DNA of 5,021 nt from Alphaproteobacteria bacterium (GTDB lineage Bacteria > Pseudomonadota > Alphaproteobacteria > RF32 > CAG-239), in contig JAGCOI010000193.1 of NCBI GenBank assembly GCA_017645485.1, positions 1 to 5,021 on the forward strand, in the 5' to 3' direction. Of the stretch, positions 1-5,021 are shown one piece after another. The position numbers and the translations under genes were made by a program. The stretch's first letter is position 1, and each line of letters starts with the position of its first letter. The notes beneath the pieces were generated by a model that saw only the letters and a list, made by a program, of their open reading frames with translations, made no database searches and had not been told where the DNA came from.

Positions 1-100
1 AGCTTATAACGTGCGTAGATACGAAGAAAGCTCTTTTGCGCCGTGTACAACAATAGGTACATAAGCAAAAGAGCTTTCAAGTAGATACCCGTTATAAGCT
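1..100. repeat. Nested inverted repeat (long imperfect palindrome) downstream of pgk
   Basis: Three nested pairs of arms are visible. The outer arms are 1-11 and 90-100 (AGCTTATAACG / CGTTATAAGCT, 11 perfect pairs). The middle arms are 26-39 and 65-78 (GAAAGCTCTTTTGC / GCAAAAGAGCTTTC, 14 perfect pairs). The inner arms are 44-48 and 57-61 (TGTAC / GTACA, 8-base loop). The unpaired stretches between outer and middle arms each contain GTAGATAC, at 15-22 and 81-88, in direct rather than inverted orientation. The outer arm touches the window edge and may continue. The structure starts 4 bases past the pgk stop codon, so it lies in the 3' end of that transcript. It could be a terminator, a transcript-stabilising hairpin or a member of a dispersed palindromic repeat family; the sequence alone does not decide. 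Confidence 0.85.
26..78 (-). terminator. Possible transcription end of the gap-pgk operon
   Basis: Read on the minus strand, the 14-bp perfect stem is the first strong hairpin after pgk. It is followed by TTCTTCG-like sequence, only a weak U-rich tail, and its loop of about 25 bases is large. It is therefore not a canonical intrinsic terminator. The call rests on position after the last operon gene and on stem strength. Confidence 0.35.
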
Positions 101-104
101 TTTA

Positions 105-1310
105 TTATTTTTTCATAACTTTAACACCGGGTAATTCCTTACCTTCCATCCATTCCAAAAAGGCTCCGCCCGCGGTTGAAATGTAGGTAAAGTCTTGGGC
201 AACACCGGCACTTTCTAAGGCGGAGACGGTATCACCGCCACCGGCAACGGTCGTTAACTTACCTTGTTTGGTCAGGTCTGCGGCATATTGCGCAACGGCA
301 TTTGTTGCCGCATCAAAAGGCTTCAACTCAAAAGCACCGAGCGGACCGTTCCAAACAACCGTTTTGCACTCATTGATTTTGGCTTTGATAAGTTCAATTG
401 TCTTTGCTCCTATATCCAACAAATTGCCTTCTGCCGGAATATTATTTAATTCAACGGTTTTATGCTCGGCACCGGCGGCAAATTCTTTTGCCCAAACCAA
501 ATCCACCGGCAAGATAACTTCACAATCCGCTTTTTTGGCTTCATCTAAAATCGTACGTGCCGTATCAAGCATATCAAGTTGTACCAAAGAATTTTGTTCA
601 TTAACACCATCATAACCGAGTGCTTTCAAAAACGTATGAGCCATACCGCCCGAAATCACAAGCTTATTAACCTTTTTAACCAAATTATTCAACAAATCCA
701 ACTTTGTAGAAACCTTAGAACCGCCGACAATAGCCATCAACGGACGATTCGGATTATTTAAGCCTTTTGTTAACGCGTCAACTTCTTCAGCCATCAACAA
801 ACCCATGCAGGAAGGTCTTTTTTCAACGGCGGCAACCATTGAAGCATGTGCACGGTGGGCTGTTGAAAAAGCATCAGAAACATAAGCATCAGCAACTTTA
901 ACAAGCGCACTTGCAAAAGCATCATCACCTTTCTTTTCTTCGTCATAAAATCTTAAGTTTTCCAAAAGCAAAACTTCGTCTTGTTTCATATTTTCAACGG
1001 CTTTTTCAACTTTCTCACCGATACAATCATCAACAAAAACAACCTTGTGTCCCAGTGCTTTTTGCAAATCCGGCACAATGTGTTGCAACGAATTTTTAAA
1101 ATCTCCTTTGCCTTCCGGACGCCCGAAATGTGAAATAATAATCACTTTGGCGCCTTTTTGCATCAAAAGCTTTACCGTCGGCACGGTTCTGTCGATTCTT
1201 GCCGTATTGGTTACTTCAAATTTATCATTCATCGGCACATTCAAATCTGCTCTGAGCATAACCGTCTTGCCATTTAAATCGCCTAAATCTTCAAGTGTTC
1301 TGTATAACAT
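105..1310 (-). CDS. pgk: Phosphoglycerate kinase
   Basis: Cytoplasmic glycolytic enzyme that transfers the acyl phosphate of 1,3-bisphosphoglycerate to ADP, giving ATP and 3-phosphoglycerate. The protein is 401 residues from the chosen ATG, normal for bacterial PGK. Visible family signatures are RADLNVP at 20-26 (substrate-binding Asp22 and Asn24), Arg38, SHFGRP at 60-65, LENLRF with Arg120, AHRAH with Arg153, the nucleotide-side GGSKVSTK at 196-203, WNGPLGAFE at 320-328, and GGGDT at 357-361, before a C-terminal STAGGAF segment at 378-384. Both lobes are complete with no frameshift. The frame extends 11 codons upstream to a TTG, but that start lies inside a hairpin loop. The ATG at 1310 is preceded by AAAAGGA at 9 bases, so it is preferred. 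It is the second gene of a gap-pgk pair, 71 bases after the gap stop. Confidence 0.97.
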   Translation of the reverse strand: MLYRTLEDLGDLNGKTVMLRADLNVPMNDKFEVTNTARIDRTVPTVKLLMQKGAKVIIISHFGRPEGKGDFKNSLQHIVPDLQKALGHKVVFVDDCIGEKVEKAVENMKQDEVLLLENLRFYDEEKKGDDAFASALVKVADAYVSDAFSTAHRAHASMVAAVEKRPSCMGLLMAEEVDALTKGLNNPNRPLMAIVGGSKVSTKLDLLNNLVKKVNKLVISGGMAHTFLKALGYDGVNEQNSLVQLDMLDTARTILDEAKKADCEVILPVDLVWAKEFAAGAEHKTVELNNIPAEGNLLDIGAKTIELIKAKINECKTVVWNGPLGAFELKPFDAATNAVAQYAADLTKQGKLTTVAGGGDTVSALESAGVAQDFTYISTAGGAFLEWMEGKELPGVKVMKK

Positions 1311-1319
1311 TTTTTCTTT

Positions 1320-1326
1320 TCCTTTT
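1320..1326 (-). promoter_or_regulatory. Ribosome binding site fixing the pgk start
   Basis: AAAAGGA on the minus strand, 9 bases before the ATG at 1310. It argues against the longer TTG-initiated frame beginning at 1343. Confidence 0.75.
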
Positions 1327-1328
1327 AG

Positions 1329-1359
1329 AAATTTCCCCGTCAAACCGGCGGGGAAATTT
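1329..1359 (-). promoter_or_regulatory. Intercistronic hairpin between gap and pgk
   Basis: Perfect 11-bp inverted repeat, AAATTTCCCCG / CGGGGAAATTT, with a 9-base loop. It occupies most of the 71-base gap-pgk spacer and ends 2 bases before the pgk ribosome binding site. On the minus (coding) strand no U-run follows, so full termination is unlikely. Such hairpins can protect the upstream message from 3' exonuclease, allow processing, or attenuate readthrough, giving more GAPDH than PGK. On the plus strand a T-rich stretch follows it, but no plus-strand gene is known to end here. Confidence 0.7.
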
Positions 1360-1381
1360 TTCTTAACCTCAATTTTTAAGA

Positions 1382-2410
<1,029 letters not shown>

Positions 2411-2414
2411 TTAC

Positions 2415-2451
2415 CCCTGAAAAATCAAGGTTGCGCGGCCAATCCGCGCAA
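2415..2451 (-). promoter_or_regulatory. Two abutting hairpins in the gap 5' leader
   Basis: On the minus strand, TTGCGCGG-ATTGG-CCGCGCAA (2431-2451) forms 8 perfect pairs. It is followed with no spacer by CCTTGA-TTTT-TCAGGG (2415-2430), 6 pairs including one G-U. They lie between the predicted gap promoter and the ribosome binding site at 2394-2399. No U-run follows either one, so they are not intrinsic terminators. A 5' stabilising or regulatory role is inferred; no known riboswitch class was recognised. Confidence 0.55.
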
Positions 2452-2473
2452 AACGAAATTTGAATTCACGCCC

Positions 2474-2501
2474 AATTTATCATTAAAGTTTTATTTTTCA
2501 A
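2474..2501 (-). promoter_or_regulatory. Candidate promoter for gap-pgk
   Basis: On the minus strand, TTGAAA (2496-2501), a 16-base spacer, then TAAATT (2474-2479). Immediately upstream is a T-rich run (2502-2519) that could act as an UP-like element. A start near 2467 would give an mRNA leader of about 80 bases containing the two hairpins. Based only on similarity to sigma-70 consensus. Confidence 0.45.
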
Positions 2502-2562
2502 GCAAAAAAAAACAAAAAATGCATAAAAATGCAAATCTCAAAACAAATAAAGGATTATCTAT

Positions 2563-2584
2563 AAAAAAGAACGGCAAAGCCGTC
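2563..2584 (-). terminator. Intrinsic terminator of the 6S RNA gene
   Basis: On the minus strand, GACGGC-TTT-GCCGTT forms 6 pairs (one G-U), then C and six Ts at 2563-2568. This is the canonical stem plus U-tract arrangement and separates 6S transcription from gap. A second, weaker AT-rich hairpin (TGCAT-TTTT-ATGCA, 2520-2533) followed by T-runs lies 30 bases further on and could be a backup. Confidence 0.7.
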
Positions 2585-2736
2585 TGACCGTCTCTCAATA
2601 ATTCATATCGAACCGCTTGTGTCAAGGTGGGTGCCATATATACAAACCACGATTTGTACAGGGACAGCTCCCTAAAATAATTAATGTTGGCTCGGATAGA
2701 CTTGCGGATAATACGTATCAGACAGCCTCGCCTTTA
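2570..2736 (-). ncRNA. ssrS: 6S RNA (RNA polymerase-sigma70 regulator)
   Basis: 6S RNA mimics an open promoter and binds the housekeeping RNA polymerase holoenzyme, tuning transcription as growth changes. Several things support the call. A 15-bp closing stem (2718-2732 with 2573-2587; 12 Watson-Crick and 3 G-U pairs) encloses an RNA of about 160 bases, the usual 6S size. The 5' half has CGCAAG (2701-2706) then GAGCCAACATT, close to the E. coli 6S CGCAAG...GAGCCGATATT. The 3' half has CACCTTGA (2622-2629) and CAAGCGGTTC, close to E. coli CACCTTGAACCAAGGGTTC. GAGCC (2689-2693) can pair with GGTTC (2610-2614). A 6-bp apical hairpin TACAAA/TTTGTA is at 2641-2658. The position directly after zapA matches the zapA-ssrS linkage known in many proteobacteria. 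Ends are estimated from the promoter and terminator. Confidence 0.88.
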
Positions 2737-2744
2737 TAGGTTTA

Positions 2745-2773
2745 ATACTACCACATTTTTATATCGTTTGCAA
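2745..2773 (-). promoter_or_regulatory. Candidate promoter of the 6S RNA gene, inside the zapA 3' end
   Basis: On the minus strand, TTGCAA (2768-2773), a 17-base spacer, then TAGTAT (2745-2750), whose first three bases are the zapA stop codon. The expected start, near 2738, falls 5-6 bases before the 6S closing stem. It would allow 6S expression independent of zapA, although readthrough from zapA and processing is also possible. Confidence 0.55.
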
Positions 2774-3278
2774 GCACATTTATTTGATTTGTAATCTCAT
2801 CAATCGAACGCTTCATCTTTTGATCAATGTCAGACAAATCTACTGCCGATTCCTTTTCTTTTTCAACTTCAACAATTTTTTCAACCGGCACTTCGACAAC
2901 CTTTTCCACTATTTTTTCAACCGGAACCTCAACAATTTTTTCCACCACTTTTTCGACCGGCACCTCAACAATTTTTTCAACCGGCACTTCGACAACCTTT
3001 TCAACAATTTTCTCAACCGGCACCTCAACCACTTTTTCCACGACTTCCGTTTTTACTTCGGGTGCACGAACACCGGCCTTGGCGTCTTGCAATTCATCGG
3101 CAACCAAAAGCCCTATCATGGCAAGCAGTTGATTTTCATTAATCTGGGCACCGCCGGCCGTTAACATTTTTGCTTTTTCATCAAGTATTTGCGAAAGTTC
3201 CGCAATATGCCCTTCCTCACCGTTACCGCAGGCAATGGCATATGCTCGACCGTTAATCTGAATTGTTACCTGTGCCAT
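2748..3278 (-). CDS. zapA: Cell division protein ZapA with a tandem-repeat insertion
   Basis: ZapA binds FtsZ and promotes bundling and alignment of protofilaments in the cytoplasmic Z-ring. Residues 1-66 match the ZapA head: MAQVTIQINGRAYAIACGNGEE, then a helix, then LLAMIGLLVADELQDA, very like alphaproteobacterial ZapA. The family is normally about 100-130 residues; this one is 176. The extra length is residues 81-136, a low-complexity block of EK[VI]VEVPVEK[IV]V units with five VPVEK copies. It separates the head from a C-terminal amphipathic helix (about 146-173) that may be the usual coiled-coil tail. Alternating acidic and basic residues with proline every 8 or 12 positions make a continuous coiled coil unlikely. 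The start ATG lies within the upstream gene (26-base overlap), with GAGG about 12 bases before it, suggesting translational coupling. The 6S RNA gene follows. Confidence 0.87.
   Translation of the reverse strand: MAQVTIQINGRAYAIACGNGEEGHIAELSQILDEKAKMLTAGGAQINENQLLAMIGLLVADELQDAKAGVRAPEVKTEVVEKVVEVPVEKIVEKVVEVPVEKIVEVPVEKVVEKIVEVPVEKIVEKVVEVPVEKIVEVEKEKESAVDLSDIDQKMKRSIDEITNQINVLANDIKMW
2871..3038 (-). repeat. Tandem coding repeat in zapA (EKVVEVPVEKIV units)
   Basis: Residues 81-136 of ZapA consist of 12-residue units at 81-92, 93-104, 113-124 and 125-136 plus an 8-residue unit at 105-112. A higher-order 96-base (32-codon) period is visible in the DNA: bases 2869-2906 are identical to 2965-3002 over 38 bases. 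That points to recent duplication rather than mere amino-acid preference. Copy number may vary between strains. Confidence 0.9.
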
Positions 3279-3516
3279 TTTGTTTTGTTACCTCACTTAT
3301 TTTTTGTGCGCTCTGTTCTATTGTTTCCACAGCCCGACCGATTGCCTGCTTTAAGGCGTCAATCTGTTTATTTTTATTATAAATATTTCCCTCATAAGCA
3401 CCTTTTTGCTGCCTCAAAGAATTCTTTTTCGCCTCTGCCGCATACTTTAACCGCTCAACACTTTCTTTTAATTGTGCAAGAGCCGCGTCGGTTTGTTCCA
3501 AATTATATTCCGCCAT
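3253..3516 (-). CDS. Small coiled-coil protein upstream of zapA (ZauP-like)
   Basis: An 87-residue, highly charged, Ala/Gln/Lys/Glu-rich protein with no signal peptide, membrane segment or cysteine. Residues about 5-75 look mostly helical with heptad-like spacing (LEQTDAALAQLKESVERL; QIDALKQAIGRAVETIEQ), and the tail is disordered (NGTGNNSD). Its stop lies 26 bases inside zapA, so the two are probably co-translated. In Caulobacter, a coiled-coil protein encoded just upstream of zapA, ZauP, works with ZapA to focus the Z-ring, and related small proteins (DUF4164 type) occur next to zapA in other alphaproteobacteria. The assignment rests on position, size and coiled-coil character rather than recognised signature residues, so no symbol is given. 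The ATG at 3516 has only a weak AAAGAAAG upstream, but the reading frame is clean and well placed after a promoter. Confidence 0.7.
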   Translation of the reverse strand: MAEYNLEQTDAALAQLKESVERLKYAAEAKKNSLRQQKGAYEGNIYNKNKQIDALKQAIGRAVETIEQSAQKISEVTKQNGTGNNSD

Positions 3517-3556
3517 AAAATATTCTTTCTTTTAAGATAAAAATGATGTATCTTTT

Positions 3557-3584
3557 ATCATAATCATTTTTTCAAACTTGACAA
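3557..3584 (-). promoter_or_regulatory. Candidate promoter for the zauP-like/zapA operon
   Basis: On the minus strand, TTGTCA (3579-3584), a 16-base spacer, then TATGAT (3557-3562), close to sigma-70 consensus. It sits in the 83-base divergent region between the minus-strand cell-division genes and the plus-strand gene at 3600. No equally good plus-strand promoter was found: the TTGACA at 3578-3583 is too close to the plus-strand ATG to serve it. Confidence 0.5.
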
Positions 3585-3599
3585 GAAGAATAAAACATT

Positions 3600-4106
3600 A
3601 TGCAAAAGATTATCACAAACCTTATTGATGAAAACATGTCCCTGCTTGATGATGCGCGCCTTGAATGTTTCATTTTGCAAGAAAACCTGCCCTCTCATTT
3701 TAAGGCTGAATTTGCCTTACAAGCCGCCAAAAAAAATAAGATAACACTCGGCTTGTCCGTCAGTGATTGCCTTGCTTATCGTTTAGACGGCATTATCCTT
3801 GATTTAAGCAAGTCGGATCATATCTCTGCCGATTATAAAAAAATGACTGAAGATTTAAAAAATAAATTTATCGGGGTTATCACACGCAATCGCCGTCACG
3901 AAGCAATGCTTGTCAGTGAGTGCGAACCTGATTTTGTTATTTTCAGGGCATGGCAAGACGGTATTGATAAAATCAATGAGCTTACTTCATGGTATCACGA
4001 AATGTTTTTAATTCAGTCCGCACTGCTTCCCATGGAAGACATAAACTATCAGTCATTTCAAACGGATTTTGTTATTTTAGACAGCCTAAAACAACCGACC
4101 GAATAA
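3600..4106 (+). CDS. Divergent thiamine-phosphate synthase-like (ThiE/TenI superfamily) protein, probably not catalytic
   Basis: A 168-residue soluble protein. The middle and C-terminal part can be read against the ThiE/TenI barrel: KNKITLGLSVSDCLAYRLDGIILDLS (about 45-70) resembles the NDRxxLAxxxxADGVHLG region; KFIGVITRNRRHEAMLVSECEPDFVIF (about 88-115) resembles IGVSxHxxxHAAMxAxxxGADYVxFG; and FVILDSL near the end resembles GADFLAV. The enzyme joins HMP-diphosphate and thiazole phosphate to make thiamine phosphate. Key features appear missing: there is no QLRxK segment at the N-terminus, Ser of IGVS is Ile, the following His is Arg, and the glycine/threonine/lysine-rich phosphate loop is absent. 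At 168 residues it is also shorter than the usual 200 or more. A degenerate or repurposed homologue is inferred. The ATG at 3600 has weak AAGAAG spacing. It converges on the DsbD-like gene. Family assignment is from memory and uncertain. Confidence 0.5.
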   Translation: MQKIITNLIDENMSLLDDARLECFILQENLPSHFKAEFALQAAKKNKITLGLSVSDCLAYRLDGIILDLSKSDHISADYKKMTEDLKNKFIGVITRNRRHEAMLVSECEPDFVIFRAWQDGIDKINELTSWYHEMFLIQSALLPMEDINYQSFQTDFVILDSLKQPTE

Positions 4107-4111
4107 CGGTT
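4093..4111. terminator. Weak hairpin between convergent genes
   Basis: AACCG (4093-4097) can pair with CGGTT (4107-4111) across a 9-base loop containing the plus-strand stop. On the minus strand it is followed by GTTTTA, a short U-rich tail suiting the DsbD-like gene. On the plus strand the tail is TTCTATT. Only five pairs, so the support is weak. Confidence 0.25.
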
Positions 4112-4112
4112 T

Positions 4113-5021
4113 CTATTGCTCATCTATCACCGACAAAACCGCATCAGGCGTTAAAATCTGAGGTAAAACAAGATAATTTTGTTCATCTTTCGGATAAAAA
4201 ATATAAACCGGAACACTGCTTCTGTTATACAACTTTAAGGCCTTAAAAATTTCATTGTTTTTATTGGTCCAATCAGCTTTAAACAGATGAATATTGTTGT
4301 TTTTAGCCGCACGCATAAATGCTTCGCTTTCAAGTGTCGTTTTTTCGTTTAAAAGGCAAATCAAACACCATTTGGCCGTAAAATCTATAAAAACGGGTTC
4401 GCCGTTTTCCAAAGCCGCATTAACTTTTTCTTCGGCATAGGGCATCCATACATCAGAATTCGTATTCGGTTTAATTTGGTGATACAAAATCCAACACAAC
4501 CAAACAACCGTTAATATGACGGGGATTGATAACACATATTTCACAACAACCATCCATTGCCCCGGCCTCGGTAAAATCTTTTTAATTAACCCCGGATATA
4601 ACTCAAGAAACGCAAACGGCAAAGCATATCCCAATCCTAAAAACACAAAAACCGGAAAATATACGGTTGCGCTTTCAAACAAGGCATATCCCATCAATGC
4701 GCCCATAAAAGGTCCGGTACACGGACTCGCGATTAAAACGGCAAAAAAGCCTGTTAAAAATGAATTTAACTCCGAAACTTTTAACAATTTGCCCGCATAA
4801 TCCGTTTTCATTTTGAGAATGTTAAATAAATACAGCAAAATCAAAACAAAAATCACAATCATCACACAAACAAAAACAGGCGACTGCAGTTGAAATCCCC
4901 AACCGAGCATGGCACCGCCTTTTTTGAATACATAAAGCACTCCCGCAATGCTTATAAACGAACAAACCACACCGAACACATACAACAATGCCCGAACATA
5001 TCGTCCTTTTTTCTTTTGAGC
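4113..5021 (-). CDS. DsbD/ScsB-family membrane thiol:disulfide interchange protein, 5'-truncated by the window edge
   Basis: Inner-membrane reductase that passes electrons from cytoplasmic thioredoxin through a transmembrane cysteine pair to a C-terminal thioredoxin domain outside the membrane, reducing periplasmic partners. The frame is open to the window end (302 visible residues beginning AQKKKGRYVRA), so an internal TTG is not the true start and the N-terminal part, including the first membrane cysteine, is missing. Visible are about five hydrophobic segments (roughly 12-31, 46-69, 85-106, 114-137, 158-178), with GWGFQLQSPVFV at 40-51 and ASPCTGPFMG carrying the second membrane cysteine at 101. 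A thioredoxin-like domain follows (about 190-302), with FTAKWCLIC (Cys219, Cys222) and the cis-proline segment SVPVY near 269-273. FTAxWC..C.LNE resembles DsbD/ScsB-type fusions rather than plain CcdA. The specific partner (cytochrome c maturation or general reduction) cannot be told from here. Confidence 0.88.
   Translation of the reverse strand, partial: AQKKKGRYVRALLYVFGVVCSFISIAGVLYVFKKGGAMLGWGFQLQSPVFVCVMIVIFVLILLYLFNILKMKTDYAGKLLKVSELNSFLTGFFAVLIASPCTGPFMGALMGYALFESATVYFPVFVFLGLGYALPFAFLELYPGLIKKILPRPGQWMVVVKYVLSIPVILTVVWLCWILYHQIKPNTNSDVWMPYAEEKVNAALENGEPVFIDFTAKWCLICLLNEKTTLESEAFMRAAKNNNIHLFKADWTNKNNEIFKALKLYNRSSVPVYIFYPKDEQNYLVLPQILTPDAVLSVIDEQ

Noticed and set aside
268..615. Plus-strand open frames opposite pgk and gap (also 1045-1392 and 1575-1859)
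   Set aside because: They lie wholly antisense to well-identified glycolytic genes, have no recognisable motifs and have no ribosome binding sites.
1311..1343. Eleven-codon N-terminal extension of pgk from a TTG at 1343
   Set aside because: The TTG lies in the loop of the intercistronic hairpin with no ribosome binding site, whereas the ATG at 1310 has AAAAGGA at 9 bases and gives the normal PGK length.
2520..2533. TGCAT-TTTT-ATGCA hairpin as a main terminator
   Set aside because: Only five mostly AT pairs; the GC-rich hairpin at 2563-2584 is far stronger. At most it is a backup, and the T-run may instead serve the gap promoter.
2871..3038. Regular repeats near zapA as a possible CRISPR array
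   Set aside because: The units are in frame, differ in length by multiples of four codons, have no unique spacers and encode a continuous peptide repeat.
2784..3164. Plus-strand open frames opposite zapA rich in Phe/Asn or Thr/Ser repeats
   Set aside because: They are antisense shadows of the zapA repeat; their repetitive composition follows directly from the minus-strand VPVEK codons, and they lack start signals.
3578..3583. Consensus TTGACA as a plus-strand -35 box for the gene at 3600
   Set aside because: A properly spaced -10 would fall on or after the ATG at 3600; the match is better explained by overlap with the minus-strand TTGTCA box.
4986..4988. TTG at 4988 as the true start of the DsbD-like gene
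   Set aside because: The frame stays open to the window edge and the protein would start inside the membrane domain, missing the first reactive cysteine; the gene is simply cut by the window.

Overview
The window looks like chromosomal DNA from an AT-rich alphaproteobacterium. The evidence is the gene order (a coiled-coil partner gene, zapA, a 6S RNA, then gap and pgk) and the resemblance of most proteins to alphaproteobacterial families. Low-GC, gut-type uncultured alphaproteobacteria would fit, but that placement is inference. No transposase, phage gene, tRNA, rRNA or CRISPR array is visible.

From about 3520 down to 1, everything reads on the minus strand. A promoter near 3557-3584 drives a small coiled-coil protein (ZauP-like), whose 3' end overlaps the start of zapA by 26 bases. 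ZapA is a Z-ring-associated cell-division protein, here enlarged by a tandem EKVVEVPVEKIV-type repeat. A promoter inside the end of zapA faces a 6S RNA gene of about 165 bases, which ends in an intrinsic terminator. Next come a promoter, a structured leader, gap (glyceraldehyde-3-phosphate dehydrogenase) and pgk (phosphoglycerate kinase). Gap and Pgk are consecutive glycolytic enzymes, separated here by a strong intercistronic hairpin. The first 100 bases, just after pgk, form a large nested inverted repeat that may end the operon.

From 3600 the other strand carries a 168-residue protein. It resembles the thiamine-phosphate synthase (ThiE/TenI) fold but lacks the usual catalytic signatures. 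It converges, with only 6 bases between stop codons, on a minus-strand DsbD/ScsB-type membrane thiol-disulfide reductase, which runs off the right edge of the window.

The most interesting items are the repeat-expanded ZapA, the 6S RNA whose closing stem shares bases with its own terminator, the nested palindrome after pgk, the ThiE-like protein that looks catalytically dead, and a GAPDH whose subtype differs from the one usual in alphaproteobacteria. No wholly new multi-gene system is evident.
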